64,000 bases of DNA from Rugalucina vietnamica (Eukaryota > Mollusca > Bivalvia > Lucinida > Lucinidae): assembly GCA_964017185.1 (NCBI GenBank), contig OZ024874.1, positions 22,121,457-22,185,456 on the forward strand. Direction: 5' to 3'. Shown here piece by piece: positions 25,301 to 32,999 of this stretch. Position numbers and translations under genes: made by a program. The notes beneath the pieces were generated by a model that was not told the origin of the DNA, searched no databases, and saw only the letters and a list, made by a program, of their open reading frames with translations. Each line of letters begins with the position of its first letter. The first letter of the stretch is position 1.

Positions 25301-28300
25301 CTGCCGCAAACTTCCGGTTTCAATGCCAATTTTTAACGAACAAAATAACAAAATTTGTGGACGATTTTTTTAATTTTCAAAGTTTATCAGAGTCTAGTAT
25401 TTGACCTAAATAATCGCTGAAAATTTCAATGCCGTGCTGCTGATAATAACGCAACTGGAGAAGAACAAAGTTGGTATGCAAATTGCATACAAAAGCTGAA
25501 TTCCTGTTATTCAGGTTGTTGTCTTCTTGCATGTGCAAAACAGAAACGAAGATTCTTATTGCAGCAACACTTTTGACTTAATTTTATCTTGCATCATGGC
25601 AGTCAGTAGCACTTTCAAATAAATTAAAATGTAAAAACACAACGTCATAATATGACATTTAATTTGATGTTAATAAAGTGTGACTTTTTGAAATAGGGTA
25701 CCTTTACACATGCTTCGTCTGTGTGAGAAGTATCACGCATTTTGGAATGCAGAAACTCACAGAGCCACTGTTAGACATTGGTTTATTCATATGATCATGA
25801 ATTTTAATTGATCGTATTTTACTTTCTGAACTAGAAGACAAAATATGAGGTGGCCTCTTATAACTTTTTTTCAGTGTATTATTATTTGGAACTTAGAGAC
25901 TGAAGTTAATAAGAAACGCTAGATCTGGTAGTGTAAATCAGTGACAATTCCTTGTTCTTAACTTTCCTGCTTATAATGGAAAAAAATAAAAATCAGCATC
26001 TTTTCTGACACCCAATTATTAAGGACGTCTAGCTACCAGGAAATATTGTAATTATATTGAAGCGAACCCCCGTATTTTGCTAAATATACTCGTTACATAC
26101 TTAAGACGAACTGAACAGAACGATCAAAGCCAGATTCCAGCAAATCATTGTCAGTTCTGCCTGAACATAAATATTATTACGAAAATATCATCAACGCAGC
26201 CATGGAACAAACCACAGGAATTATAGTGTGTTGGTTTAGCATACATTAGATTTGGTACACTCCCGCTTGCGTAATTGTACTCATTGACCGCGCGTAGCAT
26301 ACGCGCGTGATACTCATGTAATACGCACATATTTCATATGTTTCAATAGCCAACTAAAATTCAATTCTTCTAACGCGTATGATACGCGTTATGCGCGTAC
26401 ATTACGCGTAATGACTTTAACCATTAAGCGGTCAAATTGTAAAGCGATTCGTTACGGGTATATGGAGTATATACGCGTATATATACGTATTGTTCTAACC
26501 AATCAAAAGTAAAACAGTCTTACGTAAAAATTACGCGTAATACACGCGTAATGAATGAGCCAATAAACTTGATTGTATGGTTAAACCCAAAATTCCGGAT
26601 TTTGCTTTAGACCAAAACAATATATAATCTTATCTTTTGCAGTATTAACTAACCGCCTAGAACACTTCATAAAAAATAACATGTCACAGATCGCTTCTAT
26701 GCTTCTTGCTGGTTGAAAGGGAGAAAGCTACATTCATTTCTTCCTGAAAGAGTTTTAAAATGTCCCTTGCCGCTAAGTCACTGTTCTGTGACGTCGACAA
26801 GTTCAACACTTTTCTGTGGCCTTCTGTAAATTTCCATGCTATATGCTTCCATTCTTTGCACCCACTGTAAGTTCTTCGGATGAAACTGTACACACCATAT
26901 CGGGTGACAGAATACCCGTACACGTCACTTAGTGTCTTATTCATCTGTCCACTTGTCTTCCCGAGACGCTACTAGCCTAAAATAATGTTCGTCACTTTGA
27001 TAATCATGTTGATTTTTTTCGCCATCTTGGGTACAATGAATTTCCGATTTATTTTGAATGAAATCTGACTCACTTGTTAACACGTTATCTTAGGGTCACA
27101 GACACATAAAACAATCAATAACCGTAAGGTACTTTAGCTTTTATACTCCTTGTCATTACGCGTATGATACGCGTAAATACGCGTAAACGTATTGCCTATT
27201 TGATTGGCCGATACTTTAAACGCGTAATGACTGAACCTTGTGCGCATCGACGCTTATGAATATTAATGAGATATGTTTCGCGTAAATGCGCGCATGTTAC
27301 GCATAAATGCGCGAAATTGGCCTTACGCACGTAATACTCACGTAATACTCGCGTAATACGCGTAAATGGAGTACAATTGCGCGAGCGGGGGTGTAAAGGT
27401 AGATGAGTGCACACTGTTTTGGATTTAGCCGCTCCTTCGGTTCACCATATTTCGCTTTTGAATCTTTACTTTTATTTATTTCCGTTTTGGTTTCGAAGAT
27501 AAATGTCTATTATTTTTGCCGTCAATTCTGATCCAAATCCTTTAATTTTGAAATAGTGTATTTTATATCTTAGTATGCTATTTAGTATTGTATACAATTG
27601 TAGTTTGTTCCCAACGATGCCGCATCACAATATTCATCTTGTTGCCCCTATGGTTAAGGATCTTTGCAAAAAGCATAAAATTCCCTACAAAGAGACAACT
27701 ATGTGCTCAGCTATATGGAATTATATCAGGTACAGTATAATTGTGAAGTAAGTGACTTTTACATGTATATCCGCTGTCGATACATTGAATGTAGTTTGAC
27801 CACGTGATTGTCATGCGTGCTTTTCATTTTATTGCATCATTATCTTATACAATATCACAGCTGAGAAACACGTGTTACGGAATGAAAAGTAACACAAATA
27901 AAAAATTGCTCTGGGACAGAGCAAAGGAGAAAGCGCTGGCAAACCAAGATGTATGATCAGAGATGGATATGATGATACTCAGTACACATTTTGAATCGTG
28001 TCTATAATCAACATTCATACACTTTGATGGCAAAACTGTGGACATCTACTGCAAAAAAATCATTATTACCGAATTATGCATAATTAAAATCATTAGTTTG
28101 GCGGGTGAAGCTAATACACACTACGCGGATTAATAATAATAATAAAAATAAAATAAAATAAAATTTTGATAACTTTCTGGTTTATAGATGCACTAAAATA
28201 AACATTGACATGTCAGCAGAATCATGAAAATAAGTTCTAAACTACTTACATGAAATTAATCAAGTAATTTTACGTCGACCACACATGTATTTATTAAATA

Positions 28301-30900
28301 TATTCAAAAGTTGCAATGCAAATACTCATTTGATTTGTTGTTCAACGACCCAATCACAGACTTAGGTCATTTAGAGACGGTATCTCGATTTAAAATCTCT
28401 AAAGGGTGACTGGAGAATCCCGGGATCGAACCATCGACCCCTATTTTACAAGGCTAGTGGCCTATAAATTATCACGAGTTCAACACGAACACACCACTGT
28501 TATACGTTTAGTAACAGTCATTTGTCTGTGAAAGTCTCGGACCGAAGGACTGGAGAAGTCCGGGACTGAACCCATGACCCATGTTTTACAAGACGAGTGG
28601 CTTAAAACTTAAAAATGAGCTCAGCACTCATGGCGTTTTGTTACCCATTTTTTCATGTAGTATCGTTCGAAATTGGTCGACGTTATTCCGCATTTTTACG
28701 TCCGGACGTTATTCTTTGTTGATCGAAAGTTGCCCCAAGTAAGTCGGTCTTTCATCATGAGGATTGAACGACTAACCTTATGTTATAAACCACGTTAGAA
28801 GCGGATGGCGCGGTTATGCGTCTGCAAAATTGTTTCAAACCCCCCCCCCCCCCAGTAATTTCATATTACTGTCATTCCAGTGCGATACATGTACTTCTGC
28901 TAGTCAACTATTTTTTTTTTCAGCCGGCTCGTTTTTTTTTAAGTGTGACTTTCGTTCCCTGACGATTGCTTACTTTTACTTTAAGTGTGTACCAGTACCT
29001 GGTTGTATTTTAAAGGGTTATACATTATAGCACAAGGGGACAAGGTATTGAAATAGATCGGTTTCATTTGTAAAACAAATATGATAGGTTCAAGGCGCAA
29101 ATCAAACATCCCGGGTTTGATTAAAAAAGTACAAGTAGGCAATTATCAGGAAATGGCACGATCAGAAAGAAATTCCCACTCTATTAACCGAGGGGTGGGA
29201 AAAACTTGAAATGACACTTAGGTACTTATACCAAGAAAACATATCGTAAGCCGAGTGAGCAGCTATTCCCCAATAGGCGGCCACTCAGTTACCCGAACTG
29301 AACTAAAAATATGAACATAAGTCTCAAACAGCACAAAAATTCGACTCCAAAACACAAAATAATTAGAACCACAACAGAGGTATCGCCTTGGAACGATCAG
29401 TGACATAAAATATCCCATAACGTGTTTGTCACTTAAAATCCCGCCACGTTTTTATTTGATATGGGTACACAGATAAACAAACTTAGCTTTTTTCAAAACG
29501 CATTTTGTATAATTATCAGTCTGCACAAGGGAAAGTATCCGTAGATCTACTAATGTTAAGCTGTGCTAGATTTACCTGATCTTTGATCCCCAATCAAGTC
29601 GCTCGAAAAATACAACAAAAAGAAAAAAAAAAAGAATCTATGTTTTAGCGACTGAAACAAATTACCAAGTCCTGTTAACACTGAAAAACAAAATGGGATT
29701 CCAATTCCCCAGGTTTCGCGAAACATCTAGAATGTACCTATAATCAATATCTACATGTACATGTACTTTTACAAAAAGCCCACGAAATTCGACAAACCAT
29801 AAGAGATAATCTAGGTTTTACTCTAACACGGTCATCTAATTATAGATTATAGTAGACGATTAAGCTACGGAATCAAGGTCAGATAAGTCATAATTATGTA
29901 TAAGCACGCAAAATGTTCTAAAGCAACGTTGAAAAATCGAAAGGACTGTCTGCGATGGTTTTTACACACGCAGCGAAAAAAATGGAAACAAGTAAAAATG
30001 GTGCAGTTATATAAAATAACATTATATCTGTCGTATTTATAAAAATAATTTAAATCAAACTTTGCAACATAACTTTTTGTATCGTAGTTTTATAGAAGTT
30101 TTTTGTATTGATTTCTTTCGAAGCCGACCACCCTTTCGATATAGTCTTAATGAAAAAATAGTTCCTCAATTTTTATCATCAAATTTAATCAAAGTCAGTC
30201 ATTTCAAGACAAAAAACATGTTAAGATGCAGTTTTAGATATAGTTCATGTTTTGACAAAATGATTTCGCATGTATTGAACCAGAAATGGAAGTAGCTGCT
30301 CATATCAAAGCCGCTTATAGCAATGAAGAATCGATTAATTGTGCCCCATAACCCTTGCTCAAACCAACCACAAATAGCACTGGCTTGGGAGCCAGCGCAA
30401 TAAGGAATCCAGGTTATTTCGTTTTCACAAACATGAACATATAGTATTTCCAACACAATAACATTGAAGTGTTTACGAAAACGAAATAACCGAGATTTCT
30501 TATGTTACTTTCTTTCAATAAATGTTCAATTTCTGCATTGACTGCACCTATCTATCAGTCAGTAGAAGAAACGCTGAAGGAGTAAACTCGAAAATCTAAC
30601 GTCAACTTCGTTTTCAAATGCAGTGTGTGTCACCGATTATTTATCGGTTTGTATGCATACAATACCATGTGATTCTCACTGTAGCGAATATAATAAAAGG
30701 AGCTACTAGTAATGTAAATGATTTCAATGTACAGAACAACCCTCCCCGTAAAGGTTGAATGCCTGGTTCCGCCATTCTTAACGTTGACGTATTTAATTTC
30801 ACGTATTTCATTTAAAACGCTTTATCAACTTGCTTTCAGACATATGGAAAAGACACACAACGACTGGATGGAACATATGATCAGAGGTTATGGCTTGTAA
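798..30900 (+). CDS. Front-end fatty-acid desaturase-like gene, 3' part, seven exons
   Basis: Joined exons 798-899, 6459-6642, 16522-16595, 18234-18334, 24259-24435, 27604-27729 and 30840-30900 total 825 nt: 274 codons plus TAA, with every junction GT-AG and in phase. Membrane di-iron desaturases of this family use cytochrome b5 to insert a double bond between an existing one and the carboxyl end of a fatty acyl chain, at the ER membrane. Visible: histidine box I HDFGH (residues 8-12), box II HNKHH (45-49), hydrophobic stretches near 95-104 and 121-153, then SSTNV and a DW motif before box III EIEHH (209-213), followed by LFPTMPHHN. Full-length relatives are about 430-460 residues, so the cytochrome b5 domain and first membrane hairpin lie upstream of the window. 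Odd points: E instead of Q opens box III, and the sequence between boxes II and III is divergent. Introns are 1.6-9.9 kb and full of mobile DNA. Family assignment is firm; regiospecificity cannot be told. Confidence 0.9.
930..1030 (+). repeat. Dispersed repeat R2, partial copy
   Basis: TTCCCACCTCGGTTTTTGGA followed by a GGGAAT...TTTCTGATTGCG stretch matches the 3' half of the longer R2 copies at 34605-34870 and 42866-43140 and of the inverted copies at 29120-29345 and 33500-33690. It begins about 30 bp after the donor of the first exon. Confidence 0.65.
1686..3213 (-). mobile_element. GCTCACCT-hairpin element, copy A, inside the LINE
   Basis: It starts with AGCTCACCTGAGCCGAAGG, a self-complementary terminus shared in inverse orientation with the ends at 15857, 20740 and 23104, and finishes with GGGCTACTTGT, matching the start of copy D at 21055. 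Internal blocks include short tandem variants of a CTCTAGCGCC...TTCTTCATTCTTGG unit (about 1940-2620), a CCGTCCGT-rich stretch near 1741-1770 and a poly-A run at 3115-3148. It interrupts the LINE between codons for EKSYK (3206) and KVVDKFTY (1680). About ten residues normal for that LINE are absent at the junction. No transposase was seen. Confidence 0.8.
3115..3148 (+). repeat. Poly-A run
   Basis: About 34 consecutive A on the + strand within element copy A. Confidence 0.95.
4108..4374 (+). mobile_element. tRNA-derived SINE with 12-bp target duplication
   Basis: The head carries a tRNA-like A box (GTGTCCGAGCGGTTAAGAG) and B box (GGGTTCGAGCCCC) with a Leu/Ser-like spacing, so RNA polymerase III would start near 4108. 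A body with TTCTCGGGGTTCTCCCG and CTTGAAAGGGACGTAAA follows, ending in a poly-A tail (about 4343-4374). ACTATTGAAGTT occurs at 4096-4107 and again at 4375-4386 as a perfect target-site duplication. It is inserted in the minus-strand LINE. The body resembles what I recall of bivalve MetaSINE/V-type SINEs, but that subfamily call is uncertain. Confidence 0.92.
5831..6458. other. Intron 1 tail, no feature recognised
   Basis: The part next to 5830 is probably 5' untranslated or ORF1-less leader of the LINE (it is less AT-rich to about 6200). After that the sequence is AT-rich with no repeat or coding signal I can name, up to the acceptor of the exon at 6459. Confidence 0.4.
6459..6642 (+). CDS. 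Desaturase exon b, histidine box II
   Basis: The acceptor is TATTACAG at 6458 and the donor CT|GTGAGT after 6642; 184 nt, phase 0 in and phase 1 out. It encodes GVGMGWLNLNHNKHHSQP at its start, with HNKHH (6489-6503) as the second histidine box, then a cytosolic stretch matching the region after box II in FADS-type enzymes. The equivalent of the usual WWN motif is reduced to WLN. Confidence 0.9.
6643..7092. other. Start of intron 2, nothing recognised
   Basis: AT-rich sequence after the donor at 6643. No open frame, repeat or regulatory signal could be supported. Confidence 0.4.
7093..7735 (+). repeat. Left arm of large inverted repeat
   Basis: This arm (AAAGTACTGGAG, then GCAGACTAAATTACGCACTG, TTCAAGAAACACGAT and AGGCAAAGCATCTAA) reappears as reverse complement at 13925-16155, interrupted there by element copy B. 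The arms are diverged but collinear over about 640 bp. Function is unknown; the pair is either a foldback-type element or two inverted copies of one repeat. Confidence 0.8.
7736..11340 (+). mobile_element. AT-rich element with diverged terminal inverted repeats
   Basis: Near the left end, GGAAGTGGAAGCGTTTGCG and CAAATCCTGTTTTCTG (7800-7870) have inverted counterparts CGCAAACGCTTCCATTTCC and CAGAAAACAGAGTTTG (11225-11275), giving terminal repeats of roughly 130-190 bp. The interior holds copies of the block TTTGCATATTCATGAATATT (about 8030-8400 and 10835-10870) and the satellite at 8531-10760. No transposase frame is present, so it would be non-autonomous. A related stretch occurs at 53400-55570. 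Confidence 0.65.
8531..10760 (+). repeat. Satellite of about 182-188 bp, about 12 units
   Basis: The block TTGATACCAATTTCAGCTCT or a close variant starts at 8531, 8713, 8896, 9083, 9269, about 9451, 9635, 9823, 10012, about 10199, about 10387 and 10573. Each unit continues with a GCTGAGATAT motif, TTGGTATACCCCCT, a T-rich stretch and an ACAACAAGAAAGT motif. Units are well diverged from each other, so the array is not young. Confidence 0.88.
11683..12622. mobile_element. TA-flanked inverted-repeat element, about 0.94 kb
   Basis: The left end ACACATGGAAATAAGTTAGG continues GAACAC, and its reverse complement ends at 12618-12622. Both ends are bordered by TA-rich sequence. The interior has no open frame of note. 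TA borders and short terminal inverted repeats suggest a non-autonomous Tc1/mariner-type element. The flanks (11395-11475 and 12625-12715) are themselves inverted copies of each other, so it sits within an older inverted pair. Confidence 0.75.
12832..12868. repeat. Short hairpin
   Basis: GTTTGCTTTTGCGAAAGCAAAC is an almost perfect inverted repeat: arms GTTTGCTTT and AAAGCAAAC around TGCG. Role unknown. Confidence 0.6.
13035..13695. mobile_element. Inverted-repeat element with GTTACATTTGGCC ends
   Basis: GTTACATTTGGCCTACG at 13035 is mirrored by CGTAGGCCAAATGTAAC ending at 13695. The terminal repeats extend about 70 bp inward and include CGTACGATGCCAATT and GCGGTCTCCGCAGG. The element is rich in CGTACG-like motifs and GC-richer than its surroundings. 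The small open frames on both strands are shadows of these repeats. It looks like a non-autonomous DNA element of about 660 bp. Confidence 0.78.
13696..13924. repeat. Diverged tandem duplication between two elements
   Basis: TCTGCGGAGAC followed by TTTTGTATCAGAATGT occurs twice, about 105 bp apart (near 13748-13803 and 13856-13912). The composition is like that of the 13035-13695 element, so this is probably a related remnant. Confidence 0.5.
13925..16155 (-). repeat. Right arm of large inverted repeat, interrupted
   Basis: Reverse complement of 7093-7735, split by element copy B at 14314-15857. Matching landmarks include GATGCTTTGCCTA, ATCGTGTTTCTTGAATG, CAGTGCGTAATTTAGTCTGC and CCAGTACTTTTA. 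The open frame at 15950-16261 on the minus strand falls mostly within this arm and is not supported as a gene. Confidence 0.8.
14314..15857 (+). mobile_element. GCTCACCT-hairpin element, copy B
   Basis: It begins CCAGAGGACCAATGGTCC (a palindrome) and ends with the hairpin GCTCACCTGTGAGCCTTCGG...GGTGAGCT. The interior has three related blocks, each with GCCATGGCGGCCATCTTGG, GTCATGTGACC and TTTGGCTTTGATTGGCC, and near the end a GGACGACGGACG-rich run (15750-15805). Comparing the empty site in the left arm (7390-7410) shows it landed in an A run, with about AAAAA present on both sides. No coding frame for a transposase is visible. Confidence 0.82.
16405..16495 (-). repeat. Dispersed repeat R4, fragment next to exon c
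   Basis: GAAGAGGCTTAAGTAGCCGA and ATATGCTCGCTGCTCTTGAA are the inverse of the blocks at 36465-36560 and 36830-36920. It ends 27 bp before the exon at 16522. Confidence 0.7.
16522..16595 (+). CDS. Desaturase exon c, membrane segment
   Basis: A 74-nt exon between TATTTCAG and GTGAGC. It was found because exons b and d cannot join directly (a TGA would form) and about 25 residues were missing relative to the family. Its length fits exactly (2 + 24 codons), restoring phase 1 in and phase 0 out. It encodes a short hydrophobic run LMLLCGF followed by a polar linker ending KKQSFV. Identification rests on phase, splice sites and position, since the sequence is little conserved here. Confidence 0.78.
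16640..17760 (+). repeat. Tandem array of TTTGACCTCGATGACC units
   Basis: Several imperfect copies of a composite unit: AATGAACCCCTCGAGCTAAT, CCAAGTTTGGTGAAGATCGG, CCCAAGGACCTGGGAG, TTGACCTTTGACCTCGATGA, and, in part of the copies, CTCACCAAGTTTCATGCAAA with GGACCAAGGACTG. Copies start near 16664, 16810, 17070, 17490 and 17645. The exon at 16522-16595 lies just upstream. Predicted frames here are repeat products. Confidence 0.85.
17890..17937 (+). repeat. (AG)n microsatellite
   Basis: About 24 uninterrupted AG dinucleotides. Translated frames rich in R/E or S/L come from this. Confidence 0.97.
18234..18334 (+). CDS. Desaturase exon d, transmembrane hairpin
   Basis: The acceptor is TTTTTGCAACAG at 18233 and the donor CAT|GTGAGT after 18334; 101 nt, phase 0 in and phase 2 out. 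It encodes a strongly hydrophobic stretch (LAVTFYIRAFLFLSPVVGG, then GALGMLLIV) equal to the paired membrane segments before the WF motif in FADS proteins; YIRAF resembles the conserved YIRFF of vertebrate relatives. Confidence 0.87.
18425..18605 (+). repeat. Dispersed repeat R1, copy 2
   Basis: CATTACGAAAACTTGTCCAT, GTGTAAAAATTGAAAATTTC and GCTCAAAACAT correspond in order to 225-430. Element copy C begins right after it. Confidence 0.6.
19486..19574. repeat. (TA)n microsatellite
   Basis: About 85 bp of alternating TA, inside copy C. Confidence 0.97.
19583..19629 (+). repeat. (ATTG)n microsatellite
   Basis: About eleven ATTG units follow the TA run directly. Confidence 0.97.
21055..23104 (+). 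mobile_element. GCTCACCT-hairpin element, copy D
   Basis: It begins ACAAGTAGCCCAAGGGCAAC, the same terminus as copy A, and ends with the GGTGAGCT hairpin at 23104. The first part carries the GGCGGCCATTTTGGTCATGT block, and the second part a three-unit tandem array. A GACGACGACGGACGACG-like run precedes the end (23010-23050), as in the other copies. Confidence 0.8.
21830..22915 (+). repeat. Three tandem units of about 325-360 bp in copy D
   Basis: GTTCTTATCCG recurs at 21871, 22206, 22567 and 22891. Each unit carries TAAGTCTATGGAAACTTTAA, GTTGCCATAGCAACCAGAG, GACAGTTTCTGAG, poly-T runs in two units (21977-22005 and 22317-22356) and CCCTTTATGGGGCCCC. Frames with lysine runs on the minus strand come from the poly-T. 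Confidence 0.88.
23640..23960 (+). pseudogene. Mariner-type transposase fragment (helix-turn-helix)
   Basis: From 23766, a frame gives SIRDSLDVEGRLAVHTLSEM, CDMSIGAVYKVMTKQLNMSK and VPNLRR. This spacing matches the second DNA-binding helix-turn-helix of mariner-like transposases (R-L-T/V...L-E/S...I-S/G-x-V...L-x-M-x-K-V). Upstream, in other frames, 23640-23765 gives RTSVSRAIG and the characteristic ERR...SGN linker, so a frameshift separates the halves. The catalytic DDD domain is absent. Remnant only. Confidence 0.68.
24259..24435 (+). CDS. Desaturase exon e, pre-box III and EIEH
   Basis: The acceptor is CTATTTCAG at 24258 and the donor CA|GTAAGT after 24435; 177 nt, phase 2 in and out. 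It encodes WFTRQVGSSTNVKPN, a DW motif and the first four residues of histidine box III (EIEH, 24422-24433). The second histidine of HH is split by the intron (CA from here, T from the next exon). Confidence 0.92.
24833..25876 (+). mobile_element. 1044-bp TA-flanked element M1, copy 1
   Basis: The left terminus CACTGAAACAAAGTTATAAA continues GAGGCCAC, and its near-complement closes the element with AACTTTTTTTCAGTG at 25876. TA lies on both sides. It is the same length (1044 bp) and almost the same sequence as the copies at 31302-32345 (inverted) and 62701-63744. Two minus-strand frames of 75 and about 90 codons are conserved, but only because the copies are nearly identical. There is no transposase, so it is a recent non-autonomous element of Tc1/mariner-like habit. 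It sits in desaturase intron 5. Confidence 0.93.
26258..27393. mobile_element. CGCGTA-rich inverted-repeat element
   Basis: The left end CACTCCCGCTTGCGTAATTG is mirrored by CAATTGCGCGAGCGGGGGTG at 27374-27393; TA borders both ends (26256-26257 and 27394-27395). Subterminal blocks on both sides are packed with ACGCGTAA, GCGCGTA and GATACGCG motifs, while the interior is AT-rich. The minus frame at 26684-26944 (86 codons) has no match I recognise. Probably a non-autonomous DNA element of 1136 bp in intron 5. Confidence 0.82.
27604..27729 (+). CDS. Desaturase exon f, end of histidine box III
   Basis: The acceptor is CAATTGTAG at 27603 and the donor CAG|GTACAG after 27729; 126 nt. The first base completes the last histidine of box III; then LFPTMPHHNIHLVAPMV and a segment rich in cysteine and lysine match the highly conserved post-box III region of front-end desaturases (LFPTMPRHN type). 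This is the most conserved exon in the window. Confidence 0.95.
27730..28400. other. Start of intron 6, AT-rich, no gene signal
   Basis: Includes a low-complexity A/T run (AATAATAAAAATAAAATAAA type) near 28130-28166. Nothing else recognised. Confidence 0.45.
28400..28640 (-). repeat. Two degenerate tRNA-like (SINE head?) units
   Basis: On the minus strand GGTTCGATCCCGG (28433-28446) and GGTTCAGTCCCGG (about 28561-28574) resemble Pol III B boxes. Each is followed, in + order, by a related stretch (ATGTTTTACAAGACGAGTGG type). This looks like a tandem pair of old SINE heads; the A boxes are not convincing. Confidence 0.35.
29120..29345 (-). repeat. Dispersed repeat R2, inverted copy
   Basis: GTACAAGTAGGC, CGATCAGAAAGAAATTCCCA, TACTTATACCA and CATATCGTAAGCCGA are the reverse complement of the R2 copies at 34605-34870 and 42866-43140. 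Confidence 0.75.
29346..30839. other. Rest of intron 6, no gene recognised
   Basis: AT-rich sequence. Small frames at 30062-30295 and 30199-30456 overlap on opposite strands and carry no family signal. The intron ends at the TTGCTTTCAG acceptor (30839). Confidence 0.4.
30840..30900 (+). CDS. Desaturase last exon and stop
   Basis: The acceptor is TTGCTTTCAG at 30839. One base completes an arginine codon, then 19 codons end in GYGL and TAA (30898-30900). The tail is short and not conserved, as usual for the family C-terminus; phase and position support it. Confidence 0.82.
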
Positions 30901-31301
30901 CTGGTACCGGCAGATCTATGACAACTGGACAGCGTTAGCTATCATGTTATCTTAAAATATATTTTTCTTCTAACTGGTACCATAAAAGCAAAACGTTGAT
31001 TCGGCTTTGTTCAAATACAAGATCTGTTCTTGCTATTTTATATTATTGATGTTTATCTTCCTGTACTCCTATTTTTCGTTTGGAACCTTAAAAGTGCGTG
31101 TGGTTGTCCGCTCTTGAAAATATTGTGTGTGTAAATGATGTGTTGAAATCACTTTTTCGCACAACTGAGCGTTTGTTTTAGGTTGAATATTTCCAGCATT
31201 AACATGATTGGACAAAGTCAAGGGGTGAAAAACCTGGACCAATTTGTTTTCAAACCCTCACGGCCACTCTGTTCTTTTGAATGGACATCCGAGAAACAAT
31301 A
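30901..31301. other. 3' flank of the desaturase gene
   Basis: Probable 3' untranslated region. No canonical AATAAA was seen before the 1044-bp element begins at 31302; CATAAA near 30981 is a weak candidate, so the polyadenylation site is undetermined. Confidence 0.4.
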
Positions 31302-32345
31302 CACTGAAAAAAAGTTATAAGAGGCCACCTCATATTTTGTCTTCTAGTTCAGAAAGTAAAATACGATCAATTAAAATTCATGATCATATGAATAAACCAA
31401 TGTCTAACAGTGGCTCTGTGAGTTTCTGCATTCCAAAATGCGTGATACTTCTCACACAGACGAAGCATGTGTAAAGGTACCCTATTTCAAAAAGTCACAC
31501 TTTATTAACATCAAATTAAATGTCATATTATGACGTTGTGTTTTTACATTTTAATTTATTTGAAAGTGCTACTGACTGCCATGATGCAAGATAAAATTAA
31601 GTCAAAAGTGTTGCTGCAATAAGAATCTTCGTTTCTGTTTTGCACATGCAAGAAGACAACAACCTGAATAACAGGAATTCAGCTTTTGTATGCAGTTTGC
31701 ATACCAACTTTGTTCTTCTCCAGTTGCGTTATTATCAGCAGCACGGCATTGAAATTTTCAGCGATTATTTAGGTCAAATACTAGACTCTGATAAACTTTG
31801 AAAATTAAAAAAATCGTCCACAAATTTTGTTATTTTGTTCGTTAAAAATTGGCATTGAAACCGGAAGTTTGCGGCAGCCTTGACATGTTGGTCCTCGAAA
31901 ATGGTCAAAAACAGTTCAGTCGAATTATATCTCTCATTTCCAGGCCTCATCAAGTGAATTTAACAGGGGTCAACATGTTTAAGAGGCACATTTATGAATT
32001 TTTCAAAAAATCTCAAAATTGGCGATTTTTAAAAATGCATAAAAATTCTACCAGTAGAGAAAATTCGAATGTTTGATGTTTTTCCGAGCCGTAACGACCC
32101 CTTTGATGACACCCGTTCCTAATTTCAATAAATGGTGTGCTGTATCCAATTTTTTATTTAAAAACATTGATTTTTGCATTTTTACTCCAAAAACGCCTTT
32201 AGTAAAAGAAAATTATTTCTTAACACTTTGGAACTTTACTTACTTGAAAGACACGTCTTTTGGCAAAAAATTGTGCAATTTTGAACTTGGCTTAGAAACA
32301 AAAAATGAGTTTGAAAAGTGGCCTCTTTATAACTTTGTTTCAGTG
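31302..32345 (-). mobile_element. 1044-bp TA-flanked element M1, copy 2 (inverted)
   Basis: Reverse complement of copy 1 and of identical length, with TA on both sides (31300-31301 and 32346-32347). One difference is visible: where copies 1 and 3 have TATGCAAATTGCATA, this copy has one substitution (GCAGTTTGC on the + strand). It lies 401 bp after the desaturase stop. Confidence 0.93.
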
Positions 32346-32347
32346 TA

Positions 32348-32999
32348 CATGTCCTCGTTACCTGCGAGGTTCGGACCAATTGAAAATGATACAAAATGGG
32401 CATCCTTGCAAAATGCCCATTGCTGCTCAAACATTTGTGGTAGAAATTCTAACCCCACACGTATATAAATAGTTGCAAAAAACAAAGAATTTGTAGATCA
32501 AGATATATGTTCAATATAAAGATATGGCGAGACCAGATACAGCATATCCCTTGCTTCGGTAATTGTCTTGGAAAACATTTGAATATAGTGAACGCTTAAG
32601 TGAATCCGGACAGATAAACGTATTGACGAAATGCACTATTATGTGAACTATCGGATAACTGGATGTGGGATCAGCCCTTTATAATCGTAGTTTATTTGAC
32701 CTTCAATACAATTTTGCTTTGAATTATTAGAATATTTATTGTTAAAACTTGATCATACTCAAGATTAGTCTAGCAATGAAGGATTTCGGATCGGGAGATG
32801 CTGGTTCCTGTTTATATCCTTTTGATTTGTACATATGCTGTCGACTACTTCTGTGTGTTTATAATCATATTCTAAGAACCATTTAAAGCAAAGCTAATAC
32901 AGGCGTTATTGTTGTTTTATTTTTCTTCTTTTTTGAATAGTTGGACACGTAACCCACTGTTTACCTTTCTTCTGACTGCATATCAGCAATATGAGCAAA
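32348..32999. other. No feature recognised
   Basis: AT-rich intergenic sequence without a repeat or coding signal that I can support. Confidence 0.4.

Noticed and set aside
25102..25329. 75-codon frame identical in three places, as a conserved small protein
   Set aside because: The identity is explained by three nearly identical recent element copies over the full 1044 bp, not by selection on the frame.
28840..28855. Poly-C run as a regulatory i-motif or G-quadruplex
   Set aside because: A single homopolymer of about 13 C in AT-rich DNA with no further G/C tracts; no supporting context.
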